From assembly GCF_008312935.1 (NCBI RefSeq), contig NZ_VSZO01000005.1, forward strand, positions 124,001 through 188,000: DNA of 64,000 nucleotides. The letters are read 5' to 3'. Source of the stretch: Roseiconus lacunae. GTDB taxonomy: Bacteria; Planctomycetota; Planctomycetia; Pirellulales; Pirellulaceae. This document shows, one piece after another, positions 18,680-28,959 of the stretch (positions within the stretch are counted from its first letter, which is position 1; each line of letters begins with the position of its first letter). The translations under genes were made by a program, and so were the position numbers. The notes beneath the pieces were generated by a model that saw only the letters and a list, made by a program, of their open reading frames with translations, had not been told where the DNA came from and did no database searches.

Positions 18680-19843
18680 TCATTGTGAATCGGACTCGGT
18701 TTCGTTCGGCTTGAGATTTGAAAGAAGAAATTGTTTGACCATCGCATTGATCTCAGGTTTGCCAAATTCAGGGCCGCCGTGACCTGCGCCAGCGATCAGA
18801 TGCAATCGATGCGGAACTTTGGCGTTGCTTAACGCCTCTGCGAGAGCTTCGCTTTGATTGGCGGGAACCGTTTTGTCCTTGGTGCCGTGGATGATCAAGA
18901 ACGGAGGATCCTCGTCATCAATGTAAGTGATCGGATTGACGCGTTTGATGCCCGCAGGATTCGCGAGGACTTCGCCTCCACCGAGAAGTTTAGATTCGGG
19001 TGACCCGTCGAGATTGTGACGTTCGTAGCCTTCGGTGGTAACAAATCGTTTGAAATCAGTAGGGCCGAAAAAGTTGACGACCGCCTGGACCTCGCTTGAC
19101 TGGTCGAGCCAACCGCCGTCGCCTTCGAGATCTTTGTTGCCGCCGGAGGTGCCTAGAAGGGCGACGAGGTGACCTCCTGCAGAACTGCCGCCGACCGCAA
19201 TTCGCTTGGGATCGAGGTTGTACTTTTCTGCGTGAGCTCGCAGGAACCGAATCGCGCACTTGCAATCTTCGATCTGGGCAGGGAAGGGCGCTTCGCCAGT
19301 GAGTCGATATTCGATCGTCGCTCCAACGAAACCTTCCCGGACTAATGGAACGACCTTGCCAACGCCCCCTTCTTTGGTACCGCCCTGCCAGCCGCCGCCG
19401 TGAATCCAGACGTAGACGGGTCTTGGCTGGTCACTCTCTTTTTTGGGGACGACGATATGCAACTTTAGATCGCGTCCGCCACCGGTTCCGTAGACGACAT
19501 CGCGGTGGACGGTAACGTCTTGGGGGCCTCGCGCGTTATTGCCTTGGCGGCCATTACTTCGGCCCGCTCTGTCAGGACTTTGGCCGTTTTGACGCAGCGC
19601 GAGGAATTCGTCGCGGGTTACCGCACCGTCATTGTCGCGGTCGAGGCGTTCGAATAGTCGCGCGGGGCCTTTGAACTCCTGCTGGCTGATCTTGCCATCA
19701 GAATTTTTGTCCTCGCGTTTGAGCACTTGGTCGAACGACGGCCGTCGGATTTGTTGTTGGGCGAGCACCGGGACAGCGACACAACCGCTAAGCCCAAGAG
19801 TTAACCAGCCAATCAAATGGCGGCAGGAACGGAAAGCTGGCAT
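18680..19843 (-). CDS. Secreted esterase/lipase with EF-hand pair
   Basis: About 387 aa from the ATG at 19843, which opens a signal peptide (LIGWLTLGLSGCVAVPVLAQ); the frame continues to 19915 without a better start. Two EF-hand loops follow (DKNSDGKISQQEF and DRDNDGAVTRDEF), so calcium binding is expected. The catalytic domain is a BD-FAE/carboxylesterase type: HGGGWQGG oxyanion motif, nucleophile GGSSAGGHL, acid in IIHGTKDKTVP, and histidine in GAGHGGPEF. Planctomycetes commonly encode this fusion. Probable substrates are acetyl or feruloyl esters on polysaccharides. Confidence 0.92.
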   Translation of the reverse strand: MPAFRSCRHLIGWLTLGLSGCVAVPVLAQQQIRRPSFDQVLKREDKNSDGKISQQEFKGPARLFERLDRDNDGAVTRDEFLALRQNGQSPDRAGRSNGRQGNNARGPQDVTVHRDVVYGTGGGRDLKLHIVVPKKESDQPRPVYVWIHGGGWQGGTKEGGVGKVVPLVREGFVGATIEYRLTGEAPFPAQIEDCKCAIRFLRAHAEKYNLDPKRIAVGGSSAGGHLVALLGTSGGNKDLEGDGGWLDQSSEVQAVVNFFGPTDFKRFVTTEGYERHNLDGSPESKLLGGGEVLANPAGIKRVNPITYIDDEDPPFLIIHGTKDKTVPANQSEALAEALSNAKVPHRLHLIAGAGHGGPEFGKPEINAMVKQFLLSNLKPNETESDSQ

Positions 19844-19987
19844 GGTGATTCTGTTGAAAACGGATTCGTGAAAGGTTGTTGTGCTACGCTGGGAAACGAA
19901 AGGTTTAACCACCACAGCGCCGGAAAGTTCCGTATTCGGAGTTCGAACGCTCAGATTCGTATGTCCCAGTCGTGCGGTAAACGGCCT

Positions 19988-22291
19988 CTATCGACTGACC
20001 ACGACGACATGATTCCAGTACGCCCATTCGTTGTTCCAGTCGTTCGCTCGGTTCTCCAACATCAGTCGGATTTCCTGGCCAGCATAGGACGTTAAATCCA
20101 CATTGATGTCCAGCCATTCGTTCGCCCCTACGGTGTCAGGACCGACCACGGTTTTTTTGAGTACCTGATCATTGACAACGACCCGCAATTCCCAATCGCC
20201 GTGGGGGTGATGGCTGACTCGCATCTTAAGTTGCGTTTGTTTGTCAGCAGGGATCTTAAAATCTCGGATTAATCGGCATGGCCGCTTTCGACTTTCTGGG
20301 TGTGTTTGCATCGCGGTTTGGTTGCGAAAACTGCTGTGATAAACTATGCCGCCTTCGCCGACATGACGTGCGTCAAACTTGGGAGCGACCTTGGCCACAA
20401 CGGCTTGCCAGTCTTCGCCGACGCTGGCAACTCGGTCGCCCGTGGCAAGTCGCCGGGCGACGAATTCTTGAATCTTGGGTAACCGGCAATCGATCGCAAG
20501 TTGCAGCGACTTCTGGGGCCACAGTGGGACCATCGGTTCAAGCGCGAACCAATACATTCGTTCCAAATTTGGATCGTCGGTATCGTCGGTATGTTGAGTC
20601 AAAGCGTGTAACAAATCCCAACGATCTTCGAACGGAAAACGCGTGACCGCCGATGCGAGAAACAAACGCACGACTGGCGAGGAGTCCTCATTCGCCAATC
20701 GCAGAAAACGTTGCATCACATCGTTATCGACAGGGCTCTCTGCCGACGTCGCGGCATGCAGGAAGAACGCGTCGACGGCGCTCCGGTCGCAAAGAAAACG
20801 AACCGACCACGCTCGTACGTACTCGTCGTCATGCCCGAGCAATTCGACAAGGTCGCTTCGATTGATCGTTTGGGTCAGGTATTGGGCCCATAGCGCACGC
20901 AGCCGATACTTTGATGAGTCGGCTGACCGAAACTGTTCGGCCAAGGCATGAGCGACCGCAACGCGATCCAGCGTTCCGTTGACCGAGCGGTGGTGCAGCA
21001 ATACGCGAGCCTGTCGGACGTACCAATCGTTGGGATGGGACTGCAAATCGGCAAGCTGTCGGTCGGAGAGAGCGGGCAGGTTCGGGCGTTCGATCGGTTT
21101 CGCGTCTTCAGGCATGATGCGATAAACACGACCGCTTTCGGGAAAATTGATGGCGTTACCACAGACGTCAGTGTCGTGCCAATCGAGTAAATAGACACCG
21201 CCTTCGGGACCGATTTCAACGCTGAAGCCCACCCACGCGAGATCGTTCGTTGGCATAAAGTCATCGCCATGTTTTCCGACGAAACTTGAACCACGACGTT
21301 CCATCACATCTGTCAGGACGGCGTGTTCGTGGATATTGCACATGAACAAACGGTCGTGGTATTCGGAGGGGAACGCATCGGCAAGATAAAACCGGGCGCC
21401 ACCATGAGCGGACAGATGAGTATGATCGCGAATGGTTTTAATGTCGTCGTAGACGTAGGGGTTAATGTGCGGACGACTTTGCTTGTGATAGACACCACCT
21501 TGGACGATATGAAACAGGTGAGGAATCACGCAGCAGGTTGCGAAACCCTGGCCATGCCGATCGAAATCAAATCCCCAAGGGTTCGATAGCCCTCGGGCAT
21601 ACACCTCATACTTTTTCGTGACCGGGTGAAATCGCCAGATTCCTCCGTCGATGAATTGTCGTTGCGAATCGTCGCACCCCGGTTTGCCCACTTGAGATTG
21701 GGTGAACACTCCGTGGCATCCATACAACCAGCCATCGGGACCCCAGATAAAACTATTCAGCGTCTCGTGTCGGTCATTGATTCCCCAGCCATCGAGAAGG
21801 ATTTCGCCAGGCCCGTCGGGCACGTCATCGCCGTCGGCGTCTGGGATGAAAACCAGGTTGGGGGGCGAACCGAGGTAGACGCCTCCAAAACCGACGGCGA
21901 TCCCCGAAGTAAACGTCAGATCGTCTTTGAACGTTTTTCGTTTGTCGAAAACACCGTCGCTATCGGTGTCTTCCAAAATCTGAATGCGACTAACTTTCTC
22001 GTCGGTGTGTTCGCGACGTGTTCGATAATTCAGGTTTTCGACGACCCACAACCGTCCGCGCGGGTCGAAGCAGAATGCGATCGGTTCGGCCAGCGTCGGT
22101 TCAGAGGCGAAGATTGAAACTTCAAATCCTTCCGGGACCGACATCGCATCAACGGCTTGTCGAGGCGATAGGAACGGCGCGTCGCTGGTTCGATGTTGTT
22201 TCTTCGGCAATCGTTGCTGCGCGTTTGCGGTCGGTGCAACGAGAGAAGTCGCGAATACGATCATCAGCAGGGAGTAAGATGAAAACTTCAT
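19988..22291 (-). CDS. PVC-type membrane-bound dehydrogenase-like protein with HEAT repeats
   Basis: 767 aa. Signal peptide MKFSSYSLLMIVFATSLVAPTANA. The first 400 residues form a beta-propeller with planctomycete phrases (VPEGFEVSIFASEP, EPIAFCFDPRGRLWVVENLNYR, DTDSDGVFDKRKTF, NSFIWGPDGWLYGCHG), the sugar/glucose-dehydrogenase-like fold called PVC-type. A helical HEAT region follows, and the C-terminus is a jelly-roll carbohydrate-binding-like domain (DWELRVVVNDQ, GANEWLDINVDLTSYAG). It starts inside the stop of the upstream cytochrome gene (ATGA overlap), so the two are translated together and may be an electron-transfer pair. Confidence 0.9.
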   Translation of the reverse strand: MKFSSYSLLMIVFATSLVAPTANAQQRLPKKQHRTSDAPFLSPRQAVDAMSVPEGFEVSIFASEPTLAEPIAFCFDPRGRLWVVENLNYRTRREHTDEKVSRIQILEDTDSDGVFDKRKTFKDDLTFTSGIAVGFGGVYLGSPPNLVFIPDADGDDVPDGPGEILLDGWGINDRHETLNSFIWGPDGWLYGCHGVFTQSQVGKPGCDDSQRQFIDGGIWRFHPVTKKYEVYARGLSNPWGFDFDRHGQGFATCCVIPHLFHIVQGGVYHKQSRPHINPYVYDDIKTIRDHTHLSAHGGARFYLADAFPSEYHDRLFMCNIHEHAVLTDVMERRGSSFVGKHGDDFMPTNDLAWVGFSVEIGPEGGVYLLDWHDTDVCGNAINFPESGRVYRIMPEDAKPIERPNLPALSDRQLADLQSHPNDWYVRQARVLLHHRSVNGTLDRVAVAHALAEQFRSADSSKYRLRALWAQYLTQTINRSDLVELLGHDDEYVRAWSVRFLCDRSAVDAFFLHAATSAESPVDNDVMQRFLRLANEDSSPVVRLFLASAVTRFPFEDRWDLLHALTQHTDDTDDPNLERMYWFALEPMVPLWPQKSLQLAIDCRLPKIQEFVARRLATGDRVASVGEDWQAVVAKVAPKFDARHVGEGGIVYHSSFRNQTAMQTHPESRKRPCRLIRDFKIPADKQTQLKMRVSHHPHGDWELRVVVNDQVLKKTVVGPDTVGANEWLDINVDLTSYAGQEIRLMLENRANDWNNEWAYWNHVVVVSR

Positions 22292-23538
22292 CGTTGGAGC
22301 TCCACTTGCGAGCGGGTTTGCATGTACTTGAACAGGTCAAGGAGGTCTTGGGGGGGAAGCTGGTCGAGCTGACCATCGGGCATCATCGATTTCTCAGAAA
22401 CCTTCCGAGCTTCGATGTCATCTTTGGCAATCACCAGCCGTGGTCGATCGACCGTTTTCAAAACGACTCGCTGCGAGTCTTCTTCGGCGAGCACACCGGT
22501 CAGGACTCGTCCGTCGGTTGTTTGAACAATCTGTGTCCGATAGCCTTCCGGCACGTCGGCACTCGGTGCGACGCTGTTGAGCAAGAAGTAGTCGAGGTTG
22601 GCTCGGTTGGAGCCGGTGAGGTCAGGACCAACCTTGCCGCCTTCGCCGTACATTTGGTGGCAGGCACCACAAGTTTTCGTAAACACCGATCGGCCGCGCC
22701 CGGCATCGGCGGACTGCAGTGCTTTGTCATTAACGATGGACTTGTAACGGGCGATCGTTTCGGCGACGTTGACGTTTAGCGATTCGATTGTCCCATAGGC
22801 TTCGATAAACGTGTCGCCGACGAGATCTTGCATGGAACGGGCGACATAGCTGGGCACGTCCGCCTTTTTAACCGTACCATCGTTGAGCCACGCGACCATC
22901 TGGTTCGCATAGTCGGTTCTTGTTGCCAAGGTCTCTAGGATCGCGCGTCGTAGGCGAAGATCGGCGGTGGGAAAAAGCGTTTTCATCAACGCCGGGCCGG
23001 CGGCAGAACCGGCGACGGAGTAGGCCCGAACGGCATCGATTTGAAGTTGTGGGTCGTCGATCAAGGGTTCGAGTTCGGCGGCCAAGTCTTCATAACGCTG
23101 TGCGACGAGTGCGGCCAAGGCGGATCGCCGGTTATTGATCGGCGCATTGCGATTACGAAGTACCGCGATCGCATTGGCCGTCGCTTCGGCATCTCCAAAG
23201 ATCTGCGACAGTTGTTCGATTGTCGTTCGAAGTTCGCGATCACCTTCGTTTTTCAGCGTCTGCCGGAGCGAATTCCATCCGTTAGGCGGTGGAACATTTC
23301 GGCGGCCTTCGAGTCCTCGCAGCATTCCACGTAGCAAGGCTTGACGTGAGTCCACATCATCAGTCGCCGCAACCGCGTCGATGATCAGATCAAGAGGGTT
23401 GTGATCGACGGCAGAGCAGGGCAGGGGGGCGAAAAAAATTGTCATGGCAAGACCGCAGATTGCGATGGCGCGATTGGCTCGAACACCATGACAGGGGCAG
23501 GGAGGTTCACCGGGGGCGTAGAGATTTTTTGAGGTCAT
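22288..23538 (-). CDS. c-type cytochrome with HEAT repeats (Pirellula/Verrucomicrobium haem-binding type)
   Basis: 416 aa. A signal-like hydrophobic stretch (IAICGLAMTIFFAPLPCSA) lies near residues 27-45. A helical repeat region (VAALVAQRYEDLAAELEPLI and related units) is followed by a haem-binding domain with CGACHQMYGEGGKVGPDLTGSNR, the motif of planctomycete haem-binding domains, and the usual TTDGRVLTGVLAEED and DIEARKVSEKSMMPDGQLDQL tail. Probably periplasmic. First gene of the pair with the dehydrogenase-like protein, 4-nt overlap. Confidence 0.92.
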   Translation of the reverse strand: MTSKNLYAPGEPPCPCHGVRANRAIAICGLAMTIFFAPLPCSAVDHNPLDLIIDAVAATDDVDSRQALLRGMLRGLEGRRNVPPPNGWNSLRQTLKNEGDRELRTTIEQLSQIFGDAEATANAIAVLRNRNAPINNRRSALAALVAQRYEDLAAELEPLIDDPQLQIDAVRAYSVAGSAAGPALMKTLFPTADLRLRRAILETLATRTDYANQMVAWLNDGTVKKADVPSYVARSMQDLVGDTFIEAYGTIESLNVNVAETIARYKSIVNDKALQSADAGRGRSVFTKTCGACHQMYGEGGKVGPDLTGSNRANLDYFLLNSVAPSADVPEGYRTQIVQTTDGRVLTGVLAEEDSQRVVLKTVDRPRLVIAKDDIEARKVSEKSMMPDGQLDQLPPQDLLDLFKYMQTRSQVELQR

Positions 23539-23902
23539 AGGACTCCGTAAACCCGTCGTAGCGGTTCTTTCGTTCTCAGAGATGATTTAGCAGGCTACTA
23601 CTATACCCCGCCGATCGTGTTGTCGTGGGATGGTTGATCGTTCGCGGTCATATTTGACGCGTCGCTGTTTTGCTGTTGTCATCTTTCAAACATCCGTGCG
23701 ATCGGAAGCGTTCGAAGACAGGCGATCAGTTACAATCGTGTTCCCAGCGGCAATCGATGGGCAACGACGGTTTGGTTTTTTCGATGGCGGTACGGAAGAG
23801 CAGGGCAGTCCGCGCGGGCGATCATCGGGTGTTCAGCAACGGTCAGAACTTGCCGTTTGGATCAGTACAATTTCAGTTGTTCCAAAGACAGAGAACGTTC
23901 CT

Positions 23903-26356
23903 TTGAGTATCTCCTTTCCACGATCCCGCTCGATCGCCTTGTTTTGGACGGTGGTCGCCGTCGCGGTATCGGTGTGCATGCCCGTCGCGGCACAACCTTC
24001 CAGTGCATCTCGCGGTCAAGCGAGACAAGGCTCGCGTACAATCAATCAACGCATCGTCGCGCGCTGGATTGATTCAACCCATTTTACGTTTCTCGAAGAA
24101 TTGCCCGATGGCGAACGTGTCACCCGTCAGGTCGATTGCGAAAGCGGAGAAATTTCGACGCTCAATGGTCCGACCAACGGTCGGGGCGGAACTTTGGCTG
24201 GCGGCCCACTGCCAGTTTCTGAAATTTCACCGACCGATACTGAATTGACGTTTGTAAATGAAGCCGATGAGCCCGTCGAGCTGTTCTGGATCGACTTACG
24301 CGGGACACCGGTTAGCTATGGTAGTGTCGACCCGGGAACGCGACGGTCTCAGCACACCTTCAGCGGGCACGCCTGGATGGTTCGTTCGGCGGCTGGTAAA
24401 GAATCCGAACGGAAGTTTTATGGCAGTCTTGTTGCGTCGAATCGACCGATTGTTGCAAAGATCTCGAAGACATTTGAAGCTCCCGCACGTTTGACCCGTC
24501 GACCCGGACGAAACCGACCGCGAGGAGGATTTCGGGGGGCACTGTCACCTGACCAAACGATGCGATTTGCAATCGAAAATGAAGGGGAGGGCGACGACTC
24601 GATTGCCACACTGAAAGTCTGGAACGAAGGGCAGGGCAGGGGGGCCGCGAAACAGCTGCTGTCAGTCGAAGACGCAGGCCTTGCGGATTGGTCATGGTCA
24701 CCCGACGGTCAATATCTCGCAGGCTGGAAAGTCTCTCGTCATCAACCTGATTTGGTCACCATGGTTGAGTCATCGCCGAAAGGCGGCGGTCGCGCAAAAG
24801 TCCATCAACACTCGTATCGCTTGCCCGGTGACCCATACGATGACTATCAACTGATGGTCGTGAAGGTCGGCGAAGGCGAATTGGTTGCCTGCGATGTGCC
24901 AGTCGTCGATTTTGGGCGTCCCAGAATTCGTTGGATGAACGAACAGACGATCGTTTTTGAGAAAGTTGACCGCGGACATCAGCGATTTCGATTGTTCGTC
25001 GTTGATGCGAACGGCGGGCGGAGCCGAACGGCGATCGATGAGTCGACCGAAACATTCATTTGGACCATGCATGGCCCCGACGTTCCCTTGGTAACCCACC
25101 TCGAAGGATCGGATGAAGTGCTCTATTCGAGTGAAGCAAGTGGATATCGACATTTGTATTTGATCGATTTGGCTGATGAGTCGCAAGCGTTCATCCATTC
25201 ACCGGGAAATAGCACCGAGCAGACAAGCACGAAGCAGACAAGCACGAATACGTCGCTAGCGGTCACCCAAGGCGATTGGTTGGTGAGACGTATTCATCAA
25301 ATCAACGAGCAGTCTCGGACTGTCGATCTGATTGTTGGCGGTTTCTATGCCGATCAAGATCCTTACCATCGTCATCTGATTCGAGCATCATTGGACGACG
25401 ACAATCTTGTAGCGCTTACCGATGCAGATGGCGACCACTCGTTTGAGTTCTCTCCCGAAAGTGACTATGTGATCACGACATCCAGTCGGATTGATAGTCC
25501 GCCACTGCATCAATTGCGCAAGGTAAGTGACGGGGGTTTGGTTTGCGATCTTGTCCAAGCTCAACGAATCGACGATTCGGCTGACTATCACGCACCGATT
25601 CGTTTCAAAGCCAAAGGTCGCGATGGATCTACCGATATCTGGGGCAACCTCTATCTGCCCGACGATTTCGACCCTAGTCAACAGCAACACTATCCAATCA
25701 TCGAAGCGATCTACGCGGGGCCCCATGATTCGCACGTTCCCATTCGTTACTTACATGAACCTCGCCATTCGGATCTGACGTCACTCGGTTTCGCCGTTGT
25801 TCAGATTGATGGGATGGGAACGGCGAACCGTTCGAAGGCATTCCACGACGTTTGCTGGCACAACCTCAAAGATGCCGGGTTCCCCGATCGTGTTCGCTGG
25901 ATTCAAGCGATTGCCAAAGAACATCCGGCGCTCGATGACTCTCGCGTAGGGATCTTTGGGACTTCTGCCGGTGGACAGAACGCCTGCGGTGCATTGCTAT
26001 TCCATCATGACTTTTACAAATCGGCGTATGCGTCATGTGGTTGCCACGACAACCGGATGGACAAAGCGAGTTGGAACGAGCAGTGGATGGGATATCCGGT
26101 CGGCCCTCACTATGCGGCGTCCAGTAACATCGACAATGCCGGACGGCTCGAAGGCAATCTGTTTCTTGTCGTCGGCGAGTTAGATACCAATGTTCCGCCA
26201 GAGTCGACCTATCGATTGGTCGACGCGCTGATCAAGGCCAACAAAGATTTTGATTTCTTGATGGTTCCGTCGATGGGGCATAGTGACGGTGGTCGTTACG
26301 GCAAACGCCGAATGCGAGACTTTTTCGTTCGAACCCTTCAGCCGCCAGGCGAGTAA
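23903..26356 (+). CDS. Secreted prolyl oligopeptidase family (S9) peptidase, DPP4-like
   Basis: The frame is open from 23630, but the only signal peptide (FWTVVAVAVSVCMPVAAQ) begins shortly after the TTG at 23903; I take that start, giving about 817 aa, with low certainty. An N-terminal eight-bladed propeller region (DWSWSPDGQYLAGWK, DIWGNLYLPDDFD) precedes an alpha/beta hydrolase domain with nucleophile GTSAGGQ, acid in VGELDTNVPPEST and histidine in PSMGHSDGG. It cleaves short peptides after Pro or Ala in characterised relatives. Two nucleotides separate it from the pectate lyase gene, so they form an operon. Confidence 0.88.
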   Translation: MSISFPRSRSIALFWTVVAVAVSVCMPVAAQPSSASRGQARQGSRTINQRIVARWIDSTHFTFLEELPDGERVTRQVDCESGEISTLNGPTNGRGGTLAGGPLPVSEISPTDTELTFVNEADEPVELFWIDLRGTPVSYGSVDPGTRRSQHTFSGHAWMVRSAAGKESERKFYGSLVASNRPIVAKISKTFEAPARLTRRPGRNRPRGGFRGALSPDQTMRFAIENEGEGDDSIATLKVWNEGQGRGAAKQLLSVEDAGLADWSWSPDGQYLAGWKVSRHQPDLVTMVESSPKGGGRAKVHQHSYRLPGDPYDDYQLMVVKVGEGELVACDVPVVDFGRPRIRWMNEQTIVFEKVDRGHQRFRLFVVDANGGRSRTAIDESTETFIWTMHGPDVPLVTHLEGSDEVLYSSEASGYRHLYLIDLADESQAFIHSPGNSTEQTSTKQTSTNTSLAVTQGDWLVRRIHQINEQSRTVDLIVGGFYADQDPYHRHLIRASLDDDNLVALTDADGDHSFEFSPESDYVITTSSRIDSPPLHQLRKVSDGGLVCDLVQAQRIDDSADYHAPIRFKAKGRDGSTDIWGNLYLPDDFDPSQQQHYPIIEAIYAGPHDSHVPIRYLHEPRHSDLTSLGFAVVQIDGMGTANRSKAFHDVCWHNLKDAGFPDRVRWIQAIAKEHPALDDSRVGIFGTSAGGQNACGALLFHHDFYKSAYASCGCHDNRMDKASWNEQWMGYPVGPHYAASSNIDNAGRLEGNLFLVVGELDTNVPPESTYRLVDALIKANKDFDFLMVPSMGHSDGGRYGKRRMRDFFVRTLQPPGE

Positions 26357-26358
26357 AA

Positions 26359-27810
26359 ATGAAAACGTGGTTATTCTTATTGTTCACGCTTGTTACTTTA
26401 GTTGGAACAGCGGAATTCAAAGCGAACGCCCAGTCGGGTAATCGCGACGAAAATGCGGCCGAGACTCAGCTAAAGCGGCAAGCGCTGCAAACGGCAAAGA
26501 AAGCCACGACGTTCTTAACGGAGAAGGTGAGCACCAATGGTGGCTACCTTTGGCGATACTCGTCTGACTTACAATTGAAGGAAGGCGAAGGAGTCGTCGA
26601 AAGTGAAACCGTTTGGGTTCAGCCTCCCGGCACGCCTGCGGTCGGCCTCGCATTTGTCGCGTTGTTTCACGCAACCGGCGATCCACAATTTCGGGACGCG
26701 GCACTCGCCGCGTCCGAAGCGTTGCGGCAAGGCCAGATGCACAGTGGTGGGTGGCAAGCATCGATCGAATTCGACCCCGAACGGCGAAAAAAGTGGGCGT
26801 ACCGTGTCGAATCTCCTCATCGAAAAAAGAAAGACCAATCGAGTTTAGATGACAACAAGACGCAGTCAGCGTTGTTGTTTCTCATCCGTTTAGACGAAGC
26901 CCTGCAGTTCAAGAATGAACTCGTTCATCACACCGCCGAATACGGTTTGCGAGGTCTACTGAACAATGGGCAGTTCAAAAACGGAGGGTTCCCTCAGGTC
27001 TGGATGAATGAAAAGACCTCGGATCATCTCGCCGATCCGGTGAAAGCAAGTTATCCCGATGACTGGCCGCGGGTGTATCCTGGGCATCAGCAATACTGGC
27101 TGCGGTACACATTGAATGACCAACTGGCTAGCGACACAATGAAGGTATTGTTCGAAGCCGAGCGGATCTACCAAAAACCCGAATTCCGTGAGGCCGCCAT
27201 TCGCTTGGCCGATTCACTGCTCGCCGCTCAAATGCCCGAACCGCAGCCGGCTTGGGCCCAGCAATACAACGCGGAAATGCAACCGATTTGGGCGAGGAAA
27301 TTTGAGCCGCCTGCGATCACGACCAGCGAATCGTTCGGCGTGATCAATACGCTGATGGACGTCTATTTGCAGACAGGTGAGAAAAGATATTTAGCATCGA
27401 TCCCCCGGGCCCTCGACTATTTGAAGACGTGTGAATTGCCCGGCGGACGAGTCGCGAGGTTCTACGAGTTAAAAACGAATCGACCACTGTACTTCGATCT
27501 GGCGTATCAATTGACATACGACGACAGTGACATGCCGACGCATTACGGGTTTCAACTAGGCAGTAAGGTCGATCAACTACGACGTCGTTATACAAAGGTG
27601 ACCGAGACGGCGTCGCCACAAGGTGCGTCGCTGTTGGATTCACGACCAAAAGCGAGCGAGAGTAAGGTCCGTGCGATCATCGCCTCGCAAACAGACCACG
27701 GAATTTGGTTGAATCAGGATGGCATGCGATATCACAAAAGCAAGGAACCCGCGATCGACATGCAAGAAGTCGTTACGAATCTGCAAACGTTGGCGGCATT
27801 TCTGCGGTAA
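26359..27810 (+). CDS. Pectate lyase, PL10 family
   Basis: 483 aa. Signal peptide LFLLFTLVTLVGTAEFKANA. The mature enzyme is an (alpha/alpha) barrel matching pectic-acid lyase: TVWVQPPGTPAVGLAFVALF, SGGWQASIEFD, LDDNKTQSALLFLIRLDEA, GGFPQVWMNE and a C-terminal block WLNQDGMRYHKS. Members cleave polygalacturonate by beta-elimination with calcium. It starts 2 nt after the S9 peptidase stop. The pairing of a peptidase with a pectate lyase is unusual and might mean joint degradation of glycoprotein-rich cell wall. Confidence 0.87.
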   Translation: MKTWLFLLFTLVTLVGTAEFKANAQSGNRDENAAETQLKRQALQTAKKATTFLTEKVSTNGGYLWRYSSDLQLKEGEGVVESETVWVQPPGTPAVGLAFVALFHATGDPQFRDAALAASEALRQGQMHSGGWQASIEFDPERRKKWAYRVESPHRKKKDQSSLDDNKTQSALLFLIRLDEALQFKNELVHHTAEYGLRGLLNNGQFKNGGFPQVWMNEKTSDHLADPVKASYPDDWPRVYPGHQQYWLRYTLNDQLASDTMKVLFEAERIYQKPEFREAAIRLADSLLAAQMPEPQPAWAQQYNAEMQPIWARKFEPPAITTSESFGVINTLMDVYLQTGEKRYLASIPRALDYLKTCELPGGRVARFYELKTNRPLYFDLAYQLTYDDSDMPTHYGFQLGSKVDQLRRRYTKVTETASPQGASLLDSRPKASESKVRAIIASQTDHGIWLNQDGMRYHKSKEPAIDMQEVVTNLQTLAAFLR

Positions 27811-28062
27811 CCCTTTCCATAGCTCAGCCGTTGAGTGTTCGCTAAGCCGTTGAGTGCTCGCCATGTTTAATTCGGGTGTAATCGAATTTGGCCATCTCGG
27901 GGGGGCGGCGCTAAGTCACGTTGCGCACCGATCTGAAACCAGATGCGTGTGGCACCGCAATTGGAGCTGATGCTTCGCCGCGCGGACTCATCGGTATCAA
28001 TCGGCGCCGTGAAATCGTTTCCAAGGTCTTTTGGTCAGCTTGGTTTGTCTGGTGGTCGGATT

Positions 28063-28938
28063 TCATCGCCGCGTTAGGCTTCCGGTTTCTCCTTCGCCGC
28101 GGCTCGGGCGATACCGTTTCATCTGCATCCTTAGATTTAAGAACTCCACCATCAGCGAAAACGCCATTGCAAAGTACACGTAGCCCTTACTGATCGGCGT
28201 CCCTGTCGCTTCACTGATCAAGACAACGCTGATCAGAATTAGGAAAGAGAGTGCCAGCATTTTGATCGTCGGGTGGGTTTGTACGAAATCGCTAATTTGG
28301 TTGGCGAATGCGATCATCACTCCGACACTGATCACAACGGCCGCGACCATCACGGGGATTTGCTTGGCCATCCCGACCGCCGTGATCACCGAATCAAGTG
28401 AAAAGATGATGTCCATGAACGCGATTCGAAAGAGCACGCTTCCGACGGTAACTGATGCGGCGTTTGTCGCATCGATTGGGGTGATGCCGTCGGATGAGCC
28501 TCCGGTATCTCCCGGTAAATTACCGACTTCGGCCTCGTCTTCGCCGCCTTCAATTTTATGATGAATCTCGCGAACAGCTGTCCAAAGCAGGAACAATCCG
28601 CCCCCCATCAAGATCAGATCTTTACCACTCACCTCGTTGGCTTCGGCATGTTCGTGCAGGTACTCGGCGAGCGGTTCAAACGCGACGAAATCCGTCAGCT
28701 CAAACAGCGGGCCGACCCACTGCATCAGGTATCCGATGAACAGCAATAAAAGAATCCGCATTCCCATTGCTAGGAACAGTCCAAACCGACGGGCGAAAGA
28801 TCGTTTGTCTTCGGGAAGCCGTCCGGTGATGATGGCAATGAAAACGATGTTGTCGATCCCGAGCACGATTTCCATCAGTGTCAGGGTCAACAACGCAAAG
28901 ATCGCGTCACTGGTGAGCAACGAGGCAATGTCCATCAC
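28063..28938 (-). CDS. TerC family integral membrane protein
   Basis: 291 aa with seven or so membrane helices. Diagnostic TerC blocks: LMEIVLGIDNIVFIAIITGRLP, FGLFLAMGMRILLLLFIG, and the second conserved acidic block IAFMDIIFSLDSVITAVGMAK. TerC/Alx proteins export or detoxify metals (Mn2+ and tellurite resistance in characterised members) in the cytoplasmic membrane. The loop between repeats is acidic (EGGEDEAEVG). C-terminal basic tail RPSRGEGETGS. Downstream of the TauE/SafE gene by 21 nt, same strand. Confidence 0.93.
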   Translation of the reverse strand: MMDIASLLTSDAIFALLTLTLMEIVLGIDNIVFIAIITGRLPEDKRSFARRFGLFLAMGMRILLLLFIGYLMQWVGPLFELTDFVAFEPLAEYLHEHAEANEVSGKDLILMGGGLFLLWTAVREIHHKIEGGEDEAEVGNLPGDTGGSSDGITPIDATNAASVTVGSVLFRIAFMDIIFSLDSVITAVGMAKQIPVMVAAVVISVGVMIAFANQISDFVQTHPTIKMLALSFLILISVVLISEATGTPISKGYVYFAMAFSLMVEFLNLRMQMKRYRPSRGEGETGSLTRR

Positions 28939-28959
28939 AAGTCTCTACTTGGAACGTGG

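Noticed and set aside
23630-23902. N-terminal extension of the S9 peptidase.
   Set aside because: The signal peptide starts only after 23903; the extension has no recognisable features and would bury the signal peptide.
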